Assembly: GCA_902601895.1 (NCBI GenBank)
Contig: CACKOU010000004.1
Location: 19,140 to 83,139, forward strand
Source: an uncultured Pelagibacteraceae bacterium
GTDB taxonomy: Bacteria; Pseudomonadota; Alphaproteobacteria; Pelagibacterales; Pelagibacteraceae
Direction of reading: 5' to 3'
DNA length: 64,000 nucleotides
Numbering within the stretch: the stretch's first letter is position 1; each line of letters opens with the position of its first letter. Of this stretch, positions 1 through 7,862 are shown piece after piece. Below the pieces are notes generated by a model, which searched no databases, was not told the origin of the DNA, and saw nothing but the letters and a program-made list of their open reading frames with translations. The position numbers and the translations under genes were made by a program.

Positions 1-945
1 AATAATTTTTACACCCATTAATCCAGATGATCCTGAGTAATACTTTTTCCACATTTTATATTGTTTAATATTTTTTTTAATTGGGTAAAAAACCTCTTTA
101 ACTTTTTTTTGTTTACTCAAAAAATTAGCTACCTTGATTGTATTTTCTTGATGTTTGTCTAACCTAATATCCAATGTTCTTAGTCCTCTCATAATTAAAT
201 AGGCATCGTCAGGACTTAGTCTTAGACCAACTGCTTTTTGACTTAATTCCACTTGCTTAAAAAGTCTTTTTTTTATAGCTAAACTACCACCCATAACATC
301 TGAATGACCAGAATAATATTTTGTCGCTGAAACTATAGACATATCAAAACCTAAGTCTAAAGGCTTGATTAAATAAGGTGTTCCCCAAGTGTTATCAATA
401 GCTGTATAAATATTCTTATTCTTAGCAAAAGATAATATTTTTTTTAAATCTTGAAATTCAAATGTGTTACTTCCTGGGTTTTCAACAAAAATAAGTTTAG
501 TCTTATTTGTAATTTTCTTTTTTAAGTCATCTAAGTTTTTTGGATCATAAAATACAGCTTTAATATTGAATTTTTTTAAATAGTCTTCGGTTAAAAATCT
601 TGTGGGAGAGTAGACTGAATCAGTAATAATGATTTCATCACCAGGTCTTACAACACTAATCACTCCAAGAAAAACTGCACCAAATCCTGTTGGAGTTAAA
701 TACACTTGATAAGCATTTTCAATTTTTCTTAATAGTTCTTGTAGTGAAAAAGTTGTCGATGTTCCTTTTCGACCATAATCAAAATTTTTGCTTAAAGGAT
801 TTTTTTTATAATTACTTTGTGTTTTCTTTATATCTTGAAGAGTTTTAAATATTATCGTTGAAGCTCTTACTACTGGCGGATTAACTGACTGATTTTGATA
901 ATCTTTTCCTACTTGTTTTAAAAAAGTTTTAACTGAATTAACCAT
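1..945 (-). CDS. metC: Trans-sulfuration PLP enzyme, cystathionine beta-lyase-like (C-terminus outside window)
   Basis: Absent from the ORF track because its stop lies beyond base 1. Reading the minus strand from the ATG at 945 gives 315 codons starting MVNSVKTFLKQVGKDYQNQSV. The fold-type I Cys/Met-metabolism pattern is clear: NPLSKNFDYGRKGT near residue 50, TPTGFGAVFLG for cofactor binding, and SATKYYSGHSDVMGG, whose lysine is the expected PLP Schiff base. The family cleaves or forms cystathionine and related thioethers. Cystathionine beta-lyase (MetC) fits best, but gamma-synthase or gamma-lyase cannot be excluded from motifs alone. It is divergent from the small basic gene at 1021. Confidence 0.85.
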   Translation of the reverse strand, partial: MVNSVKTFLKQVGKDYQNQSVNPPVVRASTIIFKTLQDIKKTQSNYKKNPLSKNFDYGRKGTSTTFSLQELLRKIENAYQVYLTPTGFGAVFLGVISVVRPGDEIIITDSVYSPTRFLTEDYLKKFNIKAVFYDPKNLDDLKKKITNKTKLIFVENPGSNTFEFQDLKKILSFAKNKNIYTAIDNTWGTPYLIKPLDLGFDMSIVSATKYYSGHSDVMGGSLAIKKRLFKQVELSQKAVGLRLSPDDAYLIMRGLRTLDIRLDKHQENTIKVANFLSKQKKVKEVFYPIKKNIKQYKMWKKYYSGSSGLMGVKII

Positions 946-1020
946 AAAAAAATTGATTAGTTATATTGACAATGCTATATCCCTCAAATAAGTCAATAAA
1001 ATTGTAAAACTAAGGAGATT

Positions 1021-1104
1021 ATGGGATACCCTAAAAAGCATAGAGGCCGAAGAAAAATGGGCTCTAAAAAAAGAAGAGCAAGAAAGAAAAATAAGAAAAA
1101 ATAG
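1021..1104 (+). CDS. 27-residue very basic mini protein, possibly ribosome-associated
   Basis: Too short for the ORF track. The frame reads MGYPKKHRGRRKMGSKKRRARKKNKKK then TAG. Support for translation is a strong Shine-Dalgarno (TAAGGAG) 4 bases before the ATG. About two thirds of residues are Lys or Arg, with no acidic residue, which suggests RNA or ribosome binding. The RRKMGSKKRRARKK stretch loosely resembles the short bacterial AURKAIP1/COX24-type (mS38-like) proteins. That relation is my inference from composition and spacing, not an alignment. The membrane-protein gene starts 14 bases downstream. Confidence 0.6.
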   Translation: MGYPKKHRGRRKMGSKKRRARKKNKKK

Positions 1105-1118
1105 ATAAAATAAATTAA

Positions 1119-1757
1119 ATGCTTAATTACATCAAAGCATTTGCCATAGGCTGTTTTATAATACCCATATTAACAGTTACAGTTTCTTACTTAATATCCA
1201 TACATTTTGATTTAGTTCCAAAATGTATTCCTTTCTTTGAGGGCTGTACATCTATTTCGAGAACAGGAAGGTATGAACCTGTAAAATATTATTTTAAGTT
1301 TTTTATGTTTGTATACGTTTTATTTTTGTTTTTTTATTGGAATTGTTTAATTAGTTACATACAAAACGAGAATAAAATACTTTTATATACTTTATCATTT
1401 TTTAGCTTAATTTTTTTAATTTTATATTTAACTTTTCTTGGAGAAGGAAAGGCATATGAGTTTTTTAGAAGAATTGGTATATATATTTATATTTTATTTA
1501 TAATTTTTACTCAATATTTTGTATCGAGGAGAATTATTAAGAATAAAGATTTTTTAAAAGATAAGTTTAATTTTAAATTTGTTAAATTAAAAAATTTACT
1601 TAGTCTATTTTTAATAATAGTTGGTATTTTGCTGCTGCCAGTTTTGATTATAAAAATCGAAGAATATCCGAATATTAAAAATATAATATCTTGGAACTAT
1701 TTTGTTTTAGTTCAGTTATATTTTCTAATATCATATTTTTCTTTAAAAGTTAGGTAA
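1119..1757 (+). CDS. Six-segment integral membrane protein, Frag1/DRAM/Sfk1-like (tentative)
   Basis: A 212-residue hydrophobic protein with about six membrane segments. A loop after segment 1 contains [19 protein letters not shown], a conserved-looking patch similar in layout to the first extracellular loop of the Frag1/DRAM/Sfk1 membrane family (polar S-I-S followed by Gly and Pro). There is no catalytic signature. Its last 8 bases overlap the convergent mnmA gene. Function unknown. The family suggestion rests on topology and this loop only. Confidence 0.6.
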   Translation: MLNYIKAFAIGCFIIPILTVTVSYLISIHFDLVPKCIPFFEGCTSISRTGRYEPVKYYFKFFMFVYVLFLFFYWNCLISYIQNENKILLYTLSFFSLIFLILYLTFLGEGKAYEFFRRIGIYIYILFIIFTQYFVSRRIIKNKDFLKDKFNFKFVKLKNLLSLFLIIVGILLLPVLIIKIEEYPNIKNIISWNYFVLVQLYFLISYFSLKVR

Positions 1758-2865
1758 TCCAACCTCCACCAAGAACTTTGTGGCCATATTGATCTTCTTT
1801 ATAAAAAACACATGCTTGTCCAGGTGAAATACCATTTTCTGATTTATCTAATTTTACCTCTGCTTTATCATCATTTAAAATATTTACATTAGCACTTAAT
1901 AGTTTGCCTGTAGATCTTACTTTGACAAGAATATTTTGACCTAATTCATTCTTTTCAGATAGTAGATTTATATTTTTTAAATTAATTTTCTTTTTCCCAA
2001 GATGCTCTCTTCCGCCAACAATTATCTCATTATTTTCAGCATCAATTTTAATTACATATAATGCCTCTTTATTAGCTACTTTTATTCCTTTTCTTTGTCC
2101 AATAGTAAAATTGATAATTCCATCATGCACACCAATTACATCACCATTTAAATTTTTAATGTTACCTTTTTTTAATGAGTCTGGTTTAAATTTTTTTATT
2201 ACTGAGGAATAGTCGCCGTTAGGAACAAAACATATATCTTGACTATCTGGTTTATCAGCAACATTTAAATTTAGTTTTTTGGCGATATCTCTAGTTTCTT
2301 TTTTTAACATTCCACCTAATGGAAATCTTAAATAATTTAATTGTTCTCTTGTAGTGTTGAATAGAAAATAACTTTGGTCTCTATTCTCATCAACAGCTCT
2401 ATACATATTATTTTTTTCATTAATTGTTATATTTTTTACATAATGACCTGTGATCAAAGCATCAGCGTTTAAATCTTTAGCAACTTCATACAAATCTTTA
2501 AATTTGACAGTTTGATTACACTGTACGCATGGTATTGGAGTTTCTCCTTTTAAGTAACTTTCTACAAAATTATCAATAACTCCTTGCTTAAATTTATCTT
2601 GGTAATAAAGAATTTTATGATCAATATCTAATTTATGAGCAACTCTTTTTGCATCTATAACGTCTTGTCCTGAGCAGCATACTTTTGATTTAACAACTTC
2701 TTTACTATCGTTGTATAGTTTTAATGTTATACCGGTAACATTATATCCTTGCATTTTCATCAAACCAGCAACTGTAGATGAGTCTACGCCACCAGACATA
2801 GCTACAATTACTTTTGTATCAGACGGTTTCTTATCTAATCCAATTGAGTTTAACTGTAAATTCAT
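1750..2865 (-). CDS. mnmA: tRNA-specific 2-thiouridylase MnmA
   Basis: A 371-residue cytoplasmic enzyme that puts the 2-thio group on U34 of tRNA-Lys, -Glu and -Gln using persulfide sulfur and ATP. Visible signatures are the PP-loop SGGVDSS (residues 24-30), the first catalytic cysteine in [10 protein letters not shown] (C116) and the second in [13 protein letters not shown] (C212). The C-terminal beta-barrel runs to GGGWIT. Length matches the family. The chosen start leaves a normal short N-terminal extension before VIVAMSGG. It is convergent with the upstream membrane gene and divergent from the DUF3553 gene. Confidence 0.96.
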   Translation of the reverse strand: MNLQLNSIGLDKKPSDTKVIVAMSGGVDSSTVAGLMKMQGYNVTGITLKLYNDSKEVVKSKVCCSGQDVIDAKRVAHKLDIDHKILYYQDKFKQGVIDNFVESYLKGETPIPCVQCNQTVKFKDLYEVAKDLNADALITGHYVKNITINEKNNMYRAVDENRDQSYFLFNTTREQLNYLRFPLGGMLKKETRDIAKKLNLNVADKPDSQDICFVPNGDYSSVIKKFKPDSLKKGNIKNLNGDVIGVHDGIINFTIGQRKGIKVANKEALYVIKIDAENNEIIVGGREHLGKKKINLKNINLLSEKNELGQNILVKVRSTGKLLSANVNILNDDKAEVKLDKSENGISPGQACVFYKEDQYGHKVLGGGWIT

Positions 2866-2906
2866 GTGGTGGTATTTATACTCATTTCTATTATAAGTAA
2901 AATCAA

Positions 2907-3074
2907 ATGATTTTAGATTTTGAACCAGGTGATAAAGTTATAAATCCTAATAATAAAGATTGGGGAATAGGACAAGTACAGTCAATTATTAAAGAAAAAG
3001 TTACTGTGAATTTCGAAAATGTGGGAAAAAAAGTTATCAATGCTAAAAATATCGAATTAGAAAAATTAGAATAA
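2907..3074 (+). CDS. DUF3553 small protein
   Basis: A 55-residue ORF missing from the track: [28 protein letters not shown], ending KNIELEKLE. The pattern of PGD-V-NP---DWG-GQVQS---K-TVNFE--GKKVI is characteristic of the DUF3553 family, a small beta fold related to CarD/TRCF-type and UvrD C-terminal Tudor-like domains. The stop TAA is followed at once by the ATG of cysQ (zero spacing), so the two are almost certainly co-transcribed and coupled. Role unknown. Confidence 0.8.
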   Translation: MILDFEPGDKVINPNNKDWGIGQVQSIIKEKVTVNFENVGKKVINAKNIELEKLE

Positions 3075-3845
3075 ATGAAACAAATCGAAATAAAGGTAGC
3101 TATTGAAAATCTGATTGACACTTTTTTATACGCAGGAAAAGTTTCAATAGAATTAAGAAAAAAAGGCTTAATAAAAGAAATTAAGGAAGATAACACACCT
3201 GTTAGCAATGGTGATCTTGAAGTTAATAGAATTTTAACTGAAAAAATAAATAACTTAACTCCTCAAATACCGATTGTATCAGAAGAAACTAGTCATAATA
3301 AATCCAAGAAAGATTTAAAAAATTTTTGGCTAATAGATCCAATTGATGGCACCTATGATTACATTAATGATCTTGACGAATTTACTCTAAATGCTGGTTT
3401 AATAATTAATAATCGAGCAGTAGCAGGTATAATATATGCACCCGCTAAAAATAGATTATTTTATTCTTATGAGAAAGGTTGTTCATTTGAAATAATTAAT
3501 AGTAAACATGTAAAATTAGACTGTTCAAAAATTTCAAATAATAAACTTAAATTTGTATCATATTCAAATAAACTAAAACCTGAAATTAACAAAATATATC
3601 AAACAATGAATGTTAGCGAATTTAAAAGGATGAAAAGTTCTTTAAAATTTTGTGTAATAGCTTCAAATGAATACGACGGCTATGTTGCAGAGCCTAGAGC
3701 ATGTGAATGGGATATAGCAGCTGGGCATGCTATTCTTGAAAATGCAGGGGGTATAGTTACAGATTTTGAGGGAAATGAAATACTTTACGGAAAAGAAAAT
3801 TTTAAAAATCCTAGTATAATTTTGAAAAGAAATAAAAATATATAA
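3075..3845 (+). CDS. cysQ: 3'(2'),5'-bisphosphate nucleotidase CysQ, inositol monophosphatase family
   Basis: 256 residues of the Mg-dependent inositol-monophosphatase fold. Metal-binding motifs are in order: VSEET near residue 74, WLIDPIDGTYDYIN near 95-107 (consensus DPIDGT), and CEWDIAAGHAILENAGG near 210. The tyrosine-rich GTYDYI and overall motif spacing favour CysQ, which hydrolyses 3'-phosphoadenosine-5'-phosphate made during sulfate or sulfonate metabolism, over a true inositol phosphatase. It follows the DUF3553 gene directly and overlaps the next mini ORF by one base. Confidence 0.88.
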   Translation: MKQIEIKVAIENLIDTFLYAGKVSIELRKKGLIKEIKEDNTPVSNGDLEVNRILTEKINNLTPQIPIVSEETSHNKSKKDLKNFWLIDPIDGTYDYINDLDEFTLNAGLIINNRAVAGIIYAPAKNRLFYSYEKGCSFEIINSKHVKLDCSKISNNKLKFVSYSNKLKPEINKIYQTMNVSEFKRMKSSLKFCVIASNEYDGYVAEPRACEWDIAAGHAILENAGGIVTDFEGNEILYGKENFKNPSIILKRNKNI

Positions 3846-3994
3846 TGAGTGAACAATTAAGAATAATATTAATTATAATAGTTTCTGTATCAATTTTTGG
3901 ATTAATAGTATTTGTGATTGTAAAAAACTTTATCAAAAGCAAAATTCAGTATTATTTAGAAGAAAAGAATAAAAAGTCTAAAGAAGATTTATAA
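3845..3994 (+). CDS. 49-residue single-pass membrane mini protein
   Basis: An ORF of MSEQLRIILIIIVSVSIFGLIVFVIVK followed by a Lys/Glu-rich tail KNKKSKEDL. It has one membrane helix at about residues 6-26 and a charged cytoplasmic tail. Its ATG shares a base with the cysQ stop (TAATG), which supports translation by coupling. Its 3' end overlaps the convergent recX gene by 17 bases. No family recognised. Confidence 0.6.
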   Translation: MSEQLRIILIIIVSVSIFGLIVFVIVKNFIKSKIQYYLEEKNKKSKEDL

Positions 3995-4541
3995 TTTTCA
4001 AATATTCCTCTTTATCTAGTTCCATTACTCTTCTGGAAACTTCAAAATCAAATCCAGATCTTGCTAATATACCAATATCTTTTTTATAGAATAAAGGTCT
4101 ATTATCTTCAGTTCTTGAAGGACCAATTCTTTTTTTTTTACAAACTTTTATGGCTGAAAAAAAATCTTGATCTTCATTATTTTCATTAATTTGCTCAATT
4201 GTATTTTTTATGTATTTTTCTCCAACTCCTTTGCTTATTAAGTAGTTTCTAATCTTATTTATTGATGAACCTCTTTGGATTAAACTTTTTGCTTTTGTTT
4301 CTGAATAAAATTTATCATTTATAAATTTAGATTTTTCTAAATCTTCAGCTACAATCTCGATTAGATCTGAAATATTGCTTCTTTTAACATTATCAACTTT
4401 AGATCTTAGATATTTCTTTAAAAGATATGTTTTTAGCTGTTGTTTTGATGGAGCAAATTTTTCTACATAATTAAGTGCAAAGTTGCGCATTTCATCAATT
4501 GTCGCTTCTAAGTTTTTTTTTTTATTTTTTATAGGAATCAT
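3978..4541 (-). CDS. recX: RecX-family regulatory protein
   Basis: Helical, highly charged protein with the RecX three-helix repeat pattern: ALNYVEKFAPSKQQLKTYLLKKYLRSK, then DKFYSETKAKSLIQRGSSINKIRNYLISKGV, and a C-terminal LARSGFDFEVSRRVMEL. RecX modulates RecA filaments in recombination and SOS repair. The track starts at 4580, but I prefer the ATG at 4541 (MIPIKNKKK). The longer form would overlap the divergent ABA4-like gene and adds a non-conserved hydrophobic stretch. recA is not in the window. Confidence 0.82.
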   Translation of the reverse strand: MIPIKNKKKNLEATIDEMRNFALNYVEKFAPSKQQLKTYLLKKYLRSKVDNVKRSNISDLIEIVAEDLEKSKFINDKFYSETKAKSLIQRGSSINKIRNYLISKGVGEKYIKNTIEQINENNEDQDFFSAIKVCKKKRIGPSRTEDNRPLFYKKDIGILARSGFDFEVSRRVMELDKEEYLKIINLL

Positions 4542-4568
4542 TATTGCATTTAATATAATATAACCCTG

Positions 4569-5042
4569 ATGATTGAACAAATATCTGCATTTTTTACAGT
4601 AGAAATGATCTATATGTGGTTGAATATAGGTGTAATACCTTTTTGGTTAATGCTTATTTTTTTTCCACAAACTAAAGTTTGTGGTTTATTAGTTACATCA
4701 ATAATTCCAACATTTATTTTGGCAAGTGTTTATGTTTATCTATTATATATATTCTTTTTTGCCGGATATGATTTTGTTAAAAACTTTATTTTATATTTAA
4801 GTTTTTATGATCTAGCTGAGCTTTTTGAGAATAATGAGTTTTTAATTTTATTTTGGACGCACTTCTTGGCTATAAATTTATTTTGTGGATCTTGGATTGT
4901 AAGAGATAGCCAGAGATTTTATATGTCAAAAATTCTAGTCTTTTTTCCATTAGTAATCACATATTTTATTGGTCCTTTAGGATTATTTATATACTGGGTG
5001 ATAAGAATTTTTTTCGCAAAGAGAATAAGTTTGTTTGATTAA
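4569..5042 (+). CDS. ABA4-like (DUF4281) membrane protein
   Basis: 157 residues, about four membrane segments. It carries the family pattern: an N-terminal LNIGVIPFWLMLIFFP, then FYDLAELFENNEFLILFWTHFLAINLFCGSWIVRD, and VFFPLVITYFIGPLGLFIYWVIR at the C-terminus. This matches the DUF4281/ABA4-like family, named for a plant protein required for neoxanthin synthesis. The bacterial role is not established. It is divergent from recX, and its stop is 3 bases from the end of the convergent rhodanese gene. Confidence 0.75.
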   Translation: MIEQISAFFTVEMIYMWLNIGVIPFWLMLIFFPQTKVCGLLVTSIIPTFILASVYVYLLYIFFFAGYDFVKNFILYLSFYDLAELFENNEFLILFWTHFLAINLFCGSWIVRDSQRFYMSKILVFFPLVITYFIGPLGLFIYWVIRIFFAKRISLFD

Positions 5043-5045
5043 TTT

Positions 5046-5432
5046 TTATTTTTCTACTTTAAAGCCACTGCTCTTCATTTGAGAAAAGCCACCGTCTATA
5101 TGTGAAATTTTTTCAAACCCCATATCTTTCAATGATTTTGTAGCTAGTGCAGATCTTAGTCCACCTGCACAAAATAAAACCATTTCTTTGTTCATATCTA
5201 TCTTGCCTTCTTTAAAGTAAGGACTATCTGGATCCATCCAAAACTCTAACATTCCTCTAGGAATGTGATGAGAATTTTCTATTCTTCCCATTTTCTCAAG
5301 TTCTCGAATATCTCTTATATCAATTAAATTGCATTTATCACTGTTTACCATCTCTAATGCTTCTGCTGGGGAAAGTGTCTTGATTTCTGTCAAAGCTTCT
5401 GCGACCAATGTTTGTGCTGATTTAATGCTCAT
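5046..5432 (-). CDS. Rhodanese-like domain protein
   Basis: A 128-residue single-domain rhodanese. It shows NLIDIRDIRELEKMGRIENSHHIPRG, the typical DVRE---GHIPGA-like region, and the active-site loop LFCAGGLRSALA with the sulfur-carrying cysteine. The family transfers sulfane sulfur to acceptors such as cyanide or thiols in the cytoplasm. No signal peptide. Substrate unknown. It sits between the ABA4-like gene and the divergent peroxiredoxin. Confidence 0.88.
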   Translation of the reverse strand: MSIKSAQTLVAEALTEIKTLSPAEALEMVNSDKCNLIDIRDIRELEKMGRIENSHHIPRGMLEFWMDPDSPYFKEGKIDMNKEMVLFCAGGLRSALATKSLKDMGFEKISHIDGGFSQMKSSGFKVEK

Positions 5433-5475
5433 AAAGGTTTAATACATCATTATAAATTTTAATCTACGAAAAAAT

Positions 5476-5925
5476 ATGCCAAATAAAGCTCCTAATTTCA
5501 AAATCCCATCAACCAATTCAAAACTTTTAGAGCTAAAGAAAATCAAAAGTAAATATAAAGTTTTATATTTCTATCCAAAAGATAATACACCAGGCTGTAC
5601 AGTTGAAACAAAAGACTTCAATTCTCTACTTTCACAATTTAAAAAATTAGACTGTGAAGTTATTGGTATTTCTAAAGATAGTATGGAAAGTCATCAAAAA
5701 TTTAGGGATAAATTTAAAATTAAGTTTGATTTGGTAGCAGACGTAAAAAAAGAAGCGATTAAAGCATACAAAGTTTGGGGTAAAAAAAAATTCATGGGTA
5801 GAGAATTTATGGGATTAATAAGAAGTACATTTTTATTAAAAGATGACAAAATTATTAAAGAGTGGCGTTCAGTAAAAGTTAAAGACCACGCAAAAGAAGT
5901 GTTAGAATTTTTAAAAACAGTTTAA
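5476..5925 (+). CDS. bcp: Thiol peroxidase, BCP/PrxQ peroxiredoxin
   Basis: 149 residues with the thioredoxin fold and the peroxidatic motif YPKDNTPGCTVE (C41). It reduces hydroperoxides using thioredoxin-type electrons. In E. coli Bcp the resolving cysteine is five residues after the peroxidatic one. Here that position is lysine (GCTVETK), so it is either a 1-Cys enzyme or uses another cysteine such as the one in KLDCEVIG. It ends in a strong terminator. Confidence 0.9.
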   Translation: MPNKAPNFKIPSTNSKLLELKKIKSKYKVLYFYPKDNTPGCTVETKDFNSLLSQFKKLDCEVIGISKDSMESHQKFRDKFKIKFDLVADVKKEAIKAYKVWGKKKFMGREFMGLIRSTFLLKDDKIIKEWRSVKVKDHAKEVLEFLKTV

Positions 5926-5926
5926 T

Positions 5927-5956
5927 AAAAAAAGGCCCCATTTACGGGGCCTTTTT
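5927..5956 (+). terminator. Bidirectional intrinsic terminator between bcp and amtB
   Basis: The stem GGCCCC/GGGGCC with an ATTTAC loop is extended by a run of A on the left pairing with a run of T on the right. It therefore reads as a stem plus U-tract on both strands and serves the two convergent genes. Confidence 0.9.
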
Positions 5957-5983
5957 AGTTTAACTTAAGGGAGGGAGTTAAAT

Positions 5984-7285
5984 TTAGTCTCTTATAGCGT
6001 AAGCTATTACACCAGTTTCAGTTACGTCTGTACCTTTCAGTTCAGCCTCTTTACTTAATCTGATACCCATAGTGTTTTTCATAATTGCCCATACAATGTA
6101 TGATACTACAAAAACAAATGCGTTGATCGAGATTACACCGATTAACTGTGCACTAAAGTTTGCATCAGAGTTTGTTAGTGGAACAGCTAACGTTCCCCAA
6201 ACTCCAGCAAATAAGTGAGCTGGTATTGCACCAACAACATCGTCAATCTTAAATGAGAATAATAGTTTTGTTCCAAACACTACTATTAATCCACCGATTG
6301 CACCGATGAATATTGCTGCTATAGGTGCTGGCGCTAATGGTTCAGCTGTTATTGCAACTAATCCACCAATCGCACCGTTAAGCATTTGAACTACATCAGT
6401 TTTACCATACATTAATCTAGTAATTACTGCTGCTGCTAAAACACCACCACACGCTGCTAAGTTTGTATTAATAAATATGTTTGATACAGCCACTGCATCA
6501 TCGAAAGTTCCCATAGCAAGCTGTGAACCACCGTTGAAACCGAACCAACCTAACCATAAAATAAATACTCCAACTGTTACCAAAGGTATAGAAGAAGCTG
6601 CGAATGGTCTCATTGGCTTAGCTGCACCTGATTTATCAAATCTTCCTGTTCTTGCACCTAACAACATAGCACCTGCTAAAGCTGCAGCTCCACCAGTTGA
6701 GTGTACAAGAGTTGAACCAGCAAAATCAGAGAAACCTAAAGCGGCTAACCAGCCACCACCCCACTGCCATCCCATGACAATTGGATAAATTATTCCTGAT
6801 AAAATTGCTGCAAATAAGAAGAAAGGCCATAATTTAATTCTTTCTGCTAACGTACCAGATACAATTGATACAGTTGTTGCACAGAATACCATTTGGAAAT
6901 ACCAATCCGAACCATCTGCATATCCTGTATCAACTTTACTTGCATCAGACCACGGAGTGAATGTTCCTATATAGCCACCTTCTGGAATTCCATATGCTAG
7001 ATTATATCCAACCATCCAGAACATAATTCCAGCGATAGAAAATAATCCAATATTTTTTGCACAAATTACAGATACACTTTTAGAAGTTACCATTCCAGAT
7101 TCTAACATTGCGAATCCGCAAGCCATAAACATGACAAGAAAACCACAAACTAAAAATAGAAATGTATTAAAAATAAATCCAACTTCTGCAGAGACTGTAG
7201 ATTCGGCATAACCTACACTTGTCATATTTAGTAAGAAAAACAAACTTACTAAAGGACCGACAAGTTTTTTTAAATGTTTAGTCAT
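5984..7285 (-). CDS. amtB: Ammonium transporter, Amt family
   Basis: 433 residues with an N-terminal signal sequence (cleavage likely after GYA near residue 27) and about 11 membrane helices. It conducts ammonium/ammonia across the inner membrane. The twin-histidine pore is present: H195 in STLVHSTGG and H357 in PAHLFAGVWG. A strong Shine-Dalgarno GGAGG precedes the ATG. No glnK-type PII gene lies next to it, unlike in many bacteria. It is transcribed away from hupB and ends at the shared terminator. Confidence 0.97.
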   Translation of the reverse strand: MTKHLKKLVGPLVSLFFLLNMTSVGYAESTVSAEVGFIFNTFLFLVCGFLVMFMACGFAMLESGMVTSKSVSVICAKNIGLFSIAGIMFWMVGYNLAYGIPEGGYIGTFTPWSDASKVDTGYADGSDWYFQMVFCATTVSIVSGTLAERIKLWPFFLFAAILSGIIYPIVMGWQWGGGWLAALGFSDFAGSTLVHSTGGAAALAGAMLLGARTGRFDKSGAAKPMRPFAASSIPLVTVGVFILWLGWFGFNGGSQLAMGTFDDAVAVSNIFINTNLAACGGVLAAAVITRLMYGKTDVVQMLNGAIGGLVAITAEPLAPAPIAAIFIGAIGGLIVVFGTKLLFSFKIDDVVGAIPAHLFAGVWGTLAVPLTNSDANFSAQLIGVISINAFVFVVSYIVWAIMKNTMGIRLSKEAELKGTDVTETGVIAYAIRD

Positions 7286-7361
7286 TTAACCTCCATTGTT
7301 AAAAAAAGGTTCTTATAATTTTAAAATAAATAAAAACTAATGATTGTTGTTAAAAATAGAT

Positions 7362-7376
7362 ATGCAGTTTTTGCAT
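7362..7376. promoter_or_regulatory. Small inverted repeat in the amtB upstream region
   Basis: ATGCA-GTTTT-TGCAT lies about 80 bases upstream of the amtB start and just past the HU terminator hairpin. It could be an operator for nitrogen control of amtB. It is short and could be chance in AT-rich sequence. Confidence 0.2.
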
Positions 7377-7381
7377 GTAGA

Positions 7382-7425
7382 AACAGCCTTTATTAAGAAT
7401 TTTACCATTCCTAATAAAGGCTGTT
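7382..7425 (-). terminator. Hairpin terminator of hupB
   Basis: A perfect 14-bp inverted repeat, AACAGCCTTTATTA with TAATAAAGGCTGTT, separated by a 16-base loop, starts 10 bases after the hupB stop. The U-tract is weak (GTTTCT), so it may act partly as an RNA-stabilising 3' end. Confidence 0.7.
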
Positions 7426-7434
7426 AAATCAGAT

Positions 7435-7710
7435 TTACTTGTTAAATACTTCTTTAAGTGCTTTAGCAGGTAAAAACTTTACCTTTTGAGAAGCAGCGAT
7501 TTGGATTTGCTCTCCAGTTCTTGGATTACGTCCAATTCGGGCTTTTCTTTTAGCGACTTTATATGTACCAAAACCTGCAATCTTTACAGAATCGTCGTTT
7601 TTTAACGCATCTAGTATAGTATTCGTAATAGTATCAAAAGTACGCTCTGCATCAGCTTTACTTTGATTTAACGAACCAGCTAGTTTTGCTACTAATTGTT
7701 TTTTGTTCAT
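7435..7710 (-). CDS. hupB: HU-family DNA-binding protein
   Basis: 91 residues, the normal HU length. MNKKQLVAKLAGSLNQSKADAERTFDTI forms the dimer helices, VKIAGFGTYKVAKRKARIGRNPRTGEQIQI is the family signature with the DNA-intercalating RNPRTG arm, and FLPAKALKEV ends the protein. It is a nucleoid architectural protein. The gene stands alone with a hairpin terminator. Confidence 0.97.
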   Translation of the reverse strand: MNKKQLVAKLAGSLNQSKADAERTFDTITNTILDALKNDDSVKIAGFGTYKVAKRKARIGRNPRTGEQIQIAASQKVKFLPAKALKEVFNK

Positions 7711-7862
7711 TTTAGCTCCGGTTTTAAAGGTTTATGAAACTATACTTAACAAAATCATTGATAATTCAAGCTTTTTTTTAGTATATATTTTTTTTTGAAC
7801 AACAATATGTAGTGGTAAAAAAAGTCAATAAATACAATGTTTTTTTAGCTATTAAAAAAGCC

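Noticed and set aside
966-1000. Sigma-70 promoter with TTGACA at 966 for the basic mini gene
   Set aside because: A good -35 word, but no acceptable -10 hexamer 16-18 bases downstream.
2903-3208. 101-residue minus-strand ORF over the DUF3553 gene
   Set aside because: The plus-strand frame encodes a recognisable DUF3553 protein coupled to cysQ. The minus frame shows no motif.
6477-6788. 103-residue plus-strand ORF
   Set aside because: Antisense shadow of amtB. Low-complexity Ala/Pro translation with no ribosome site.
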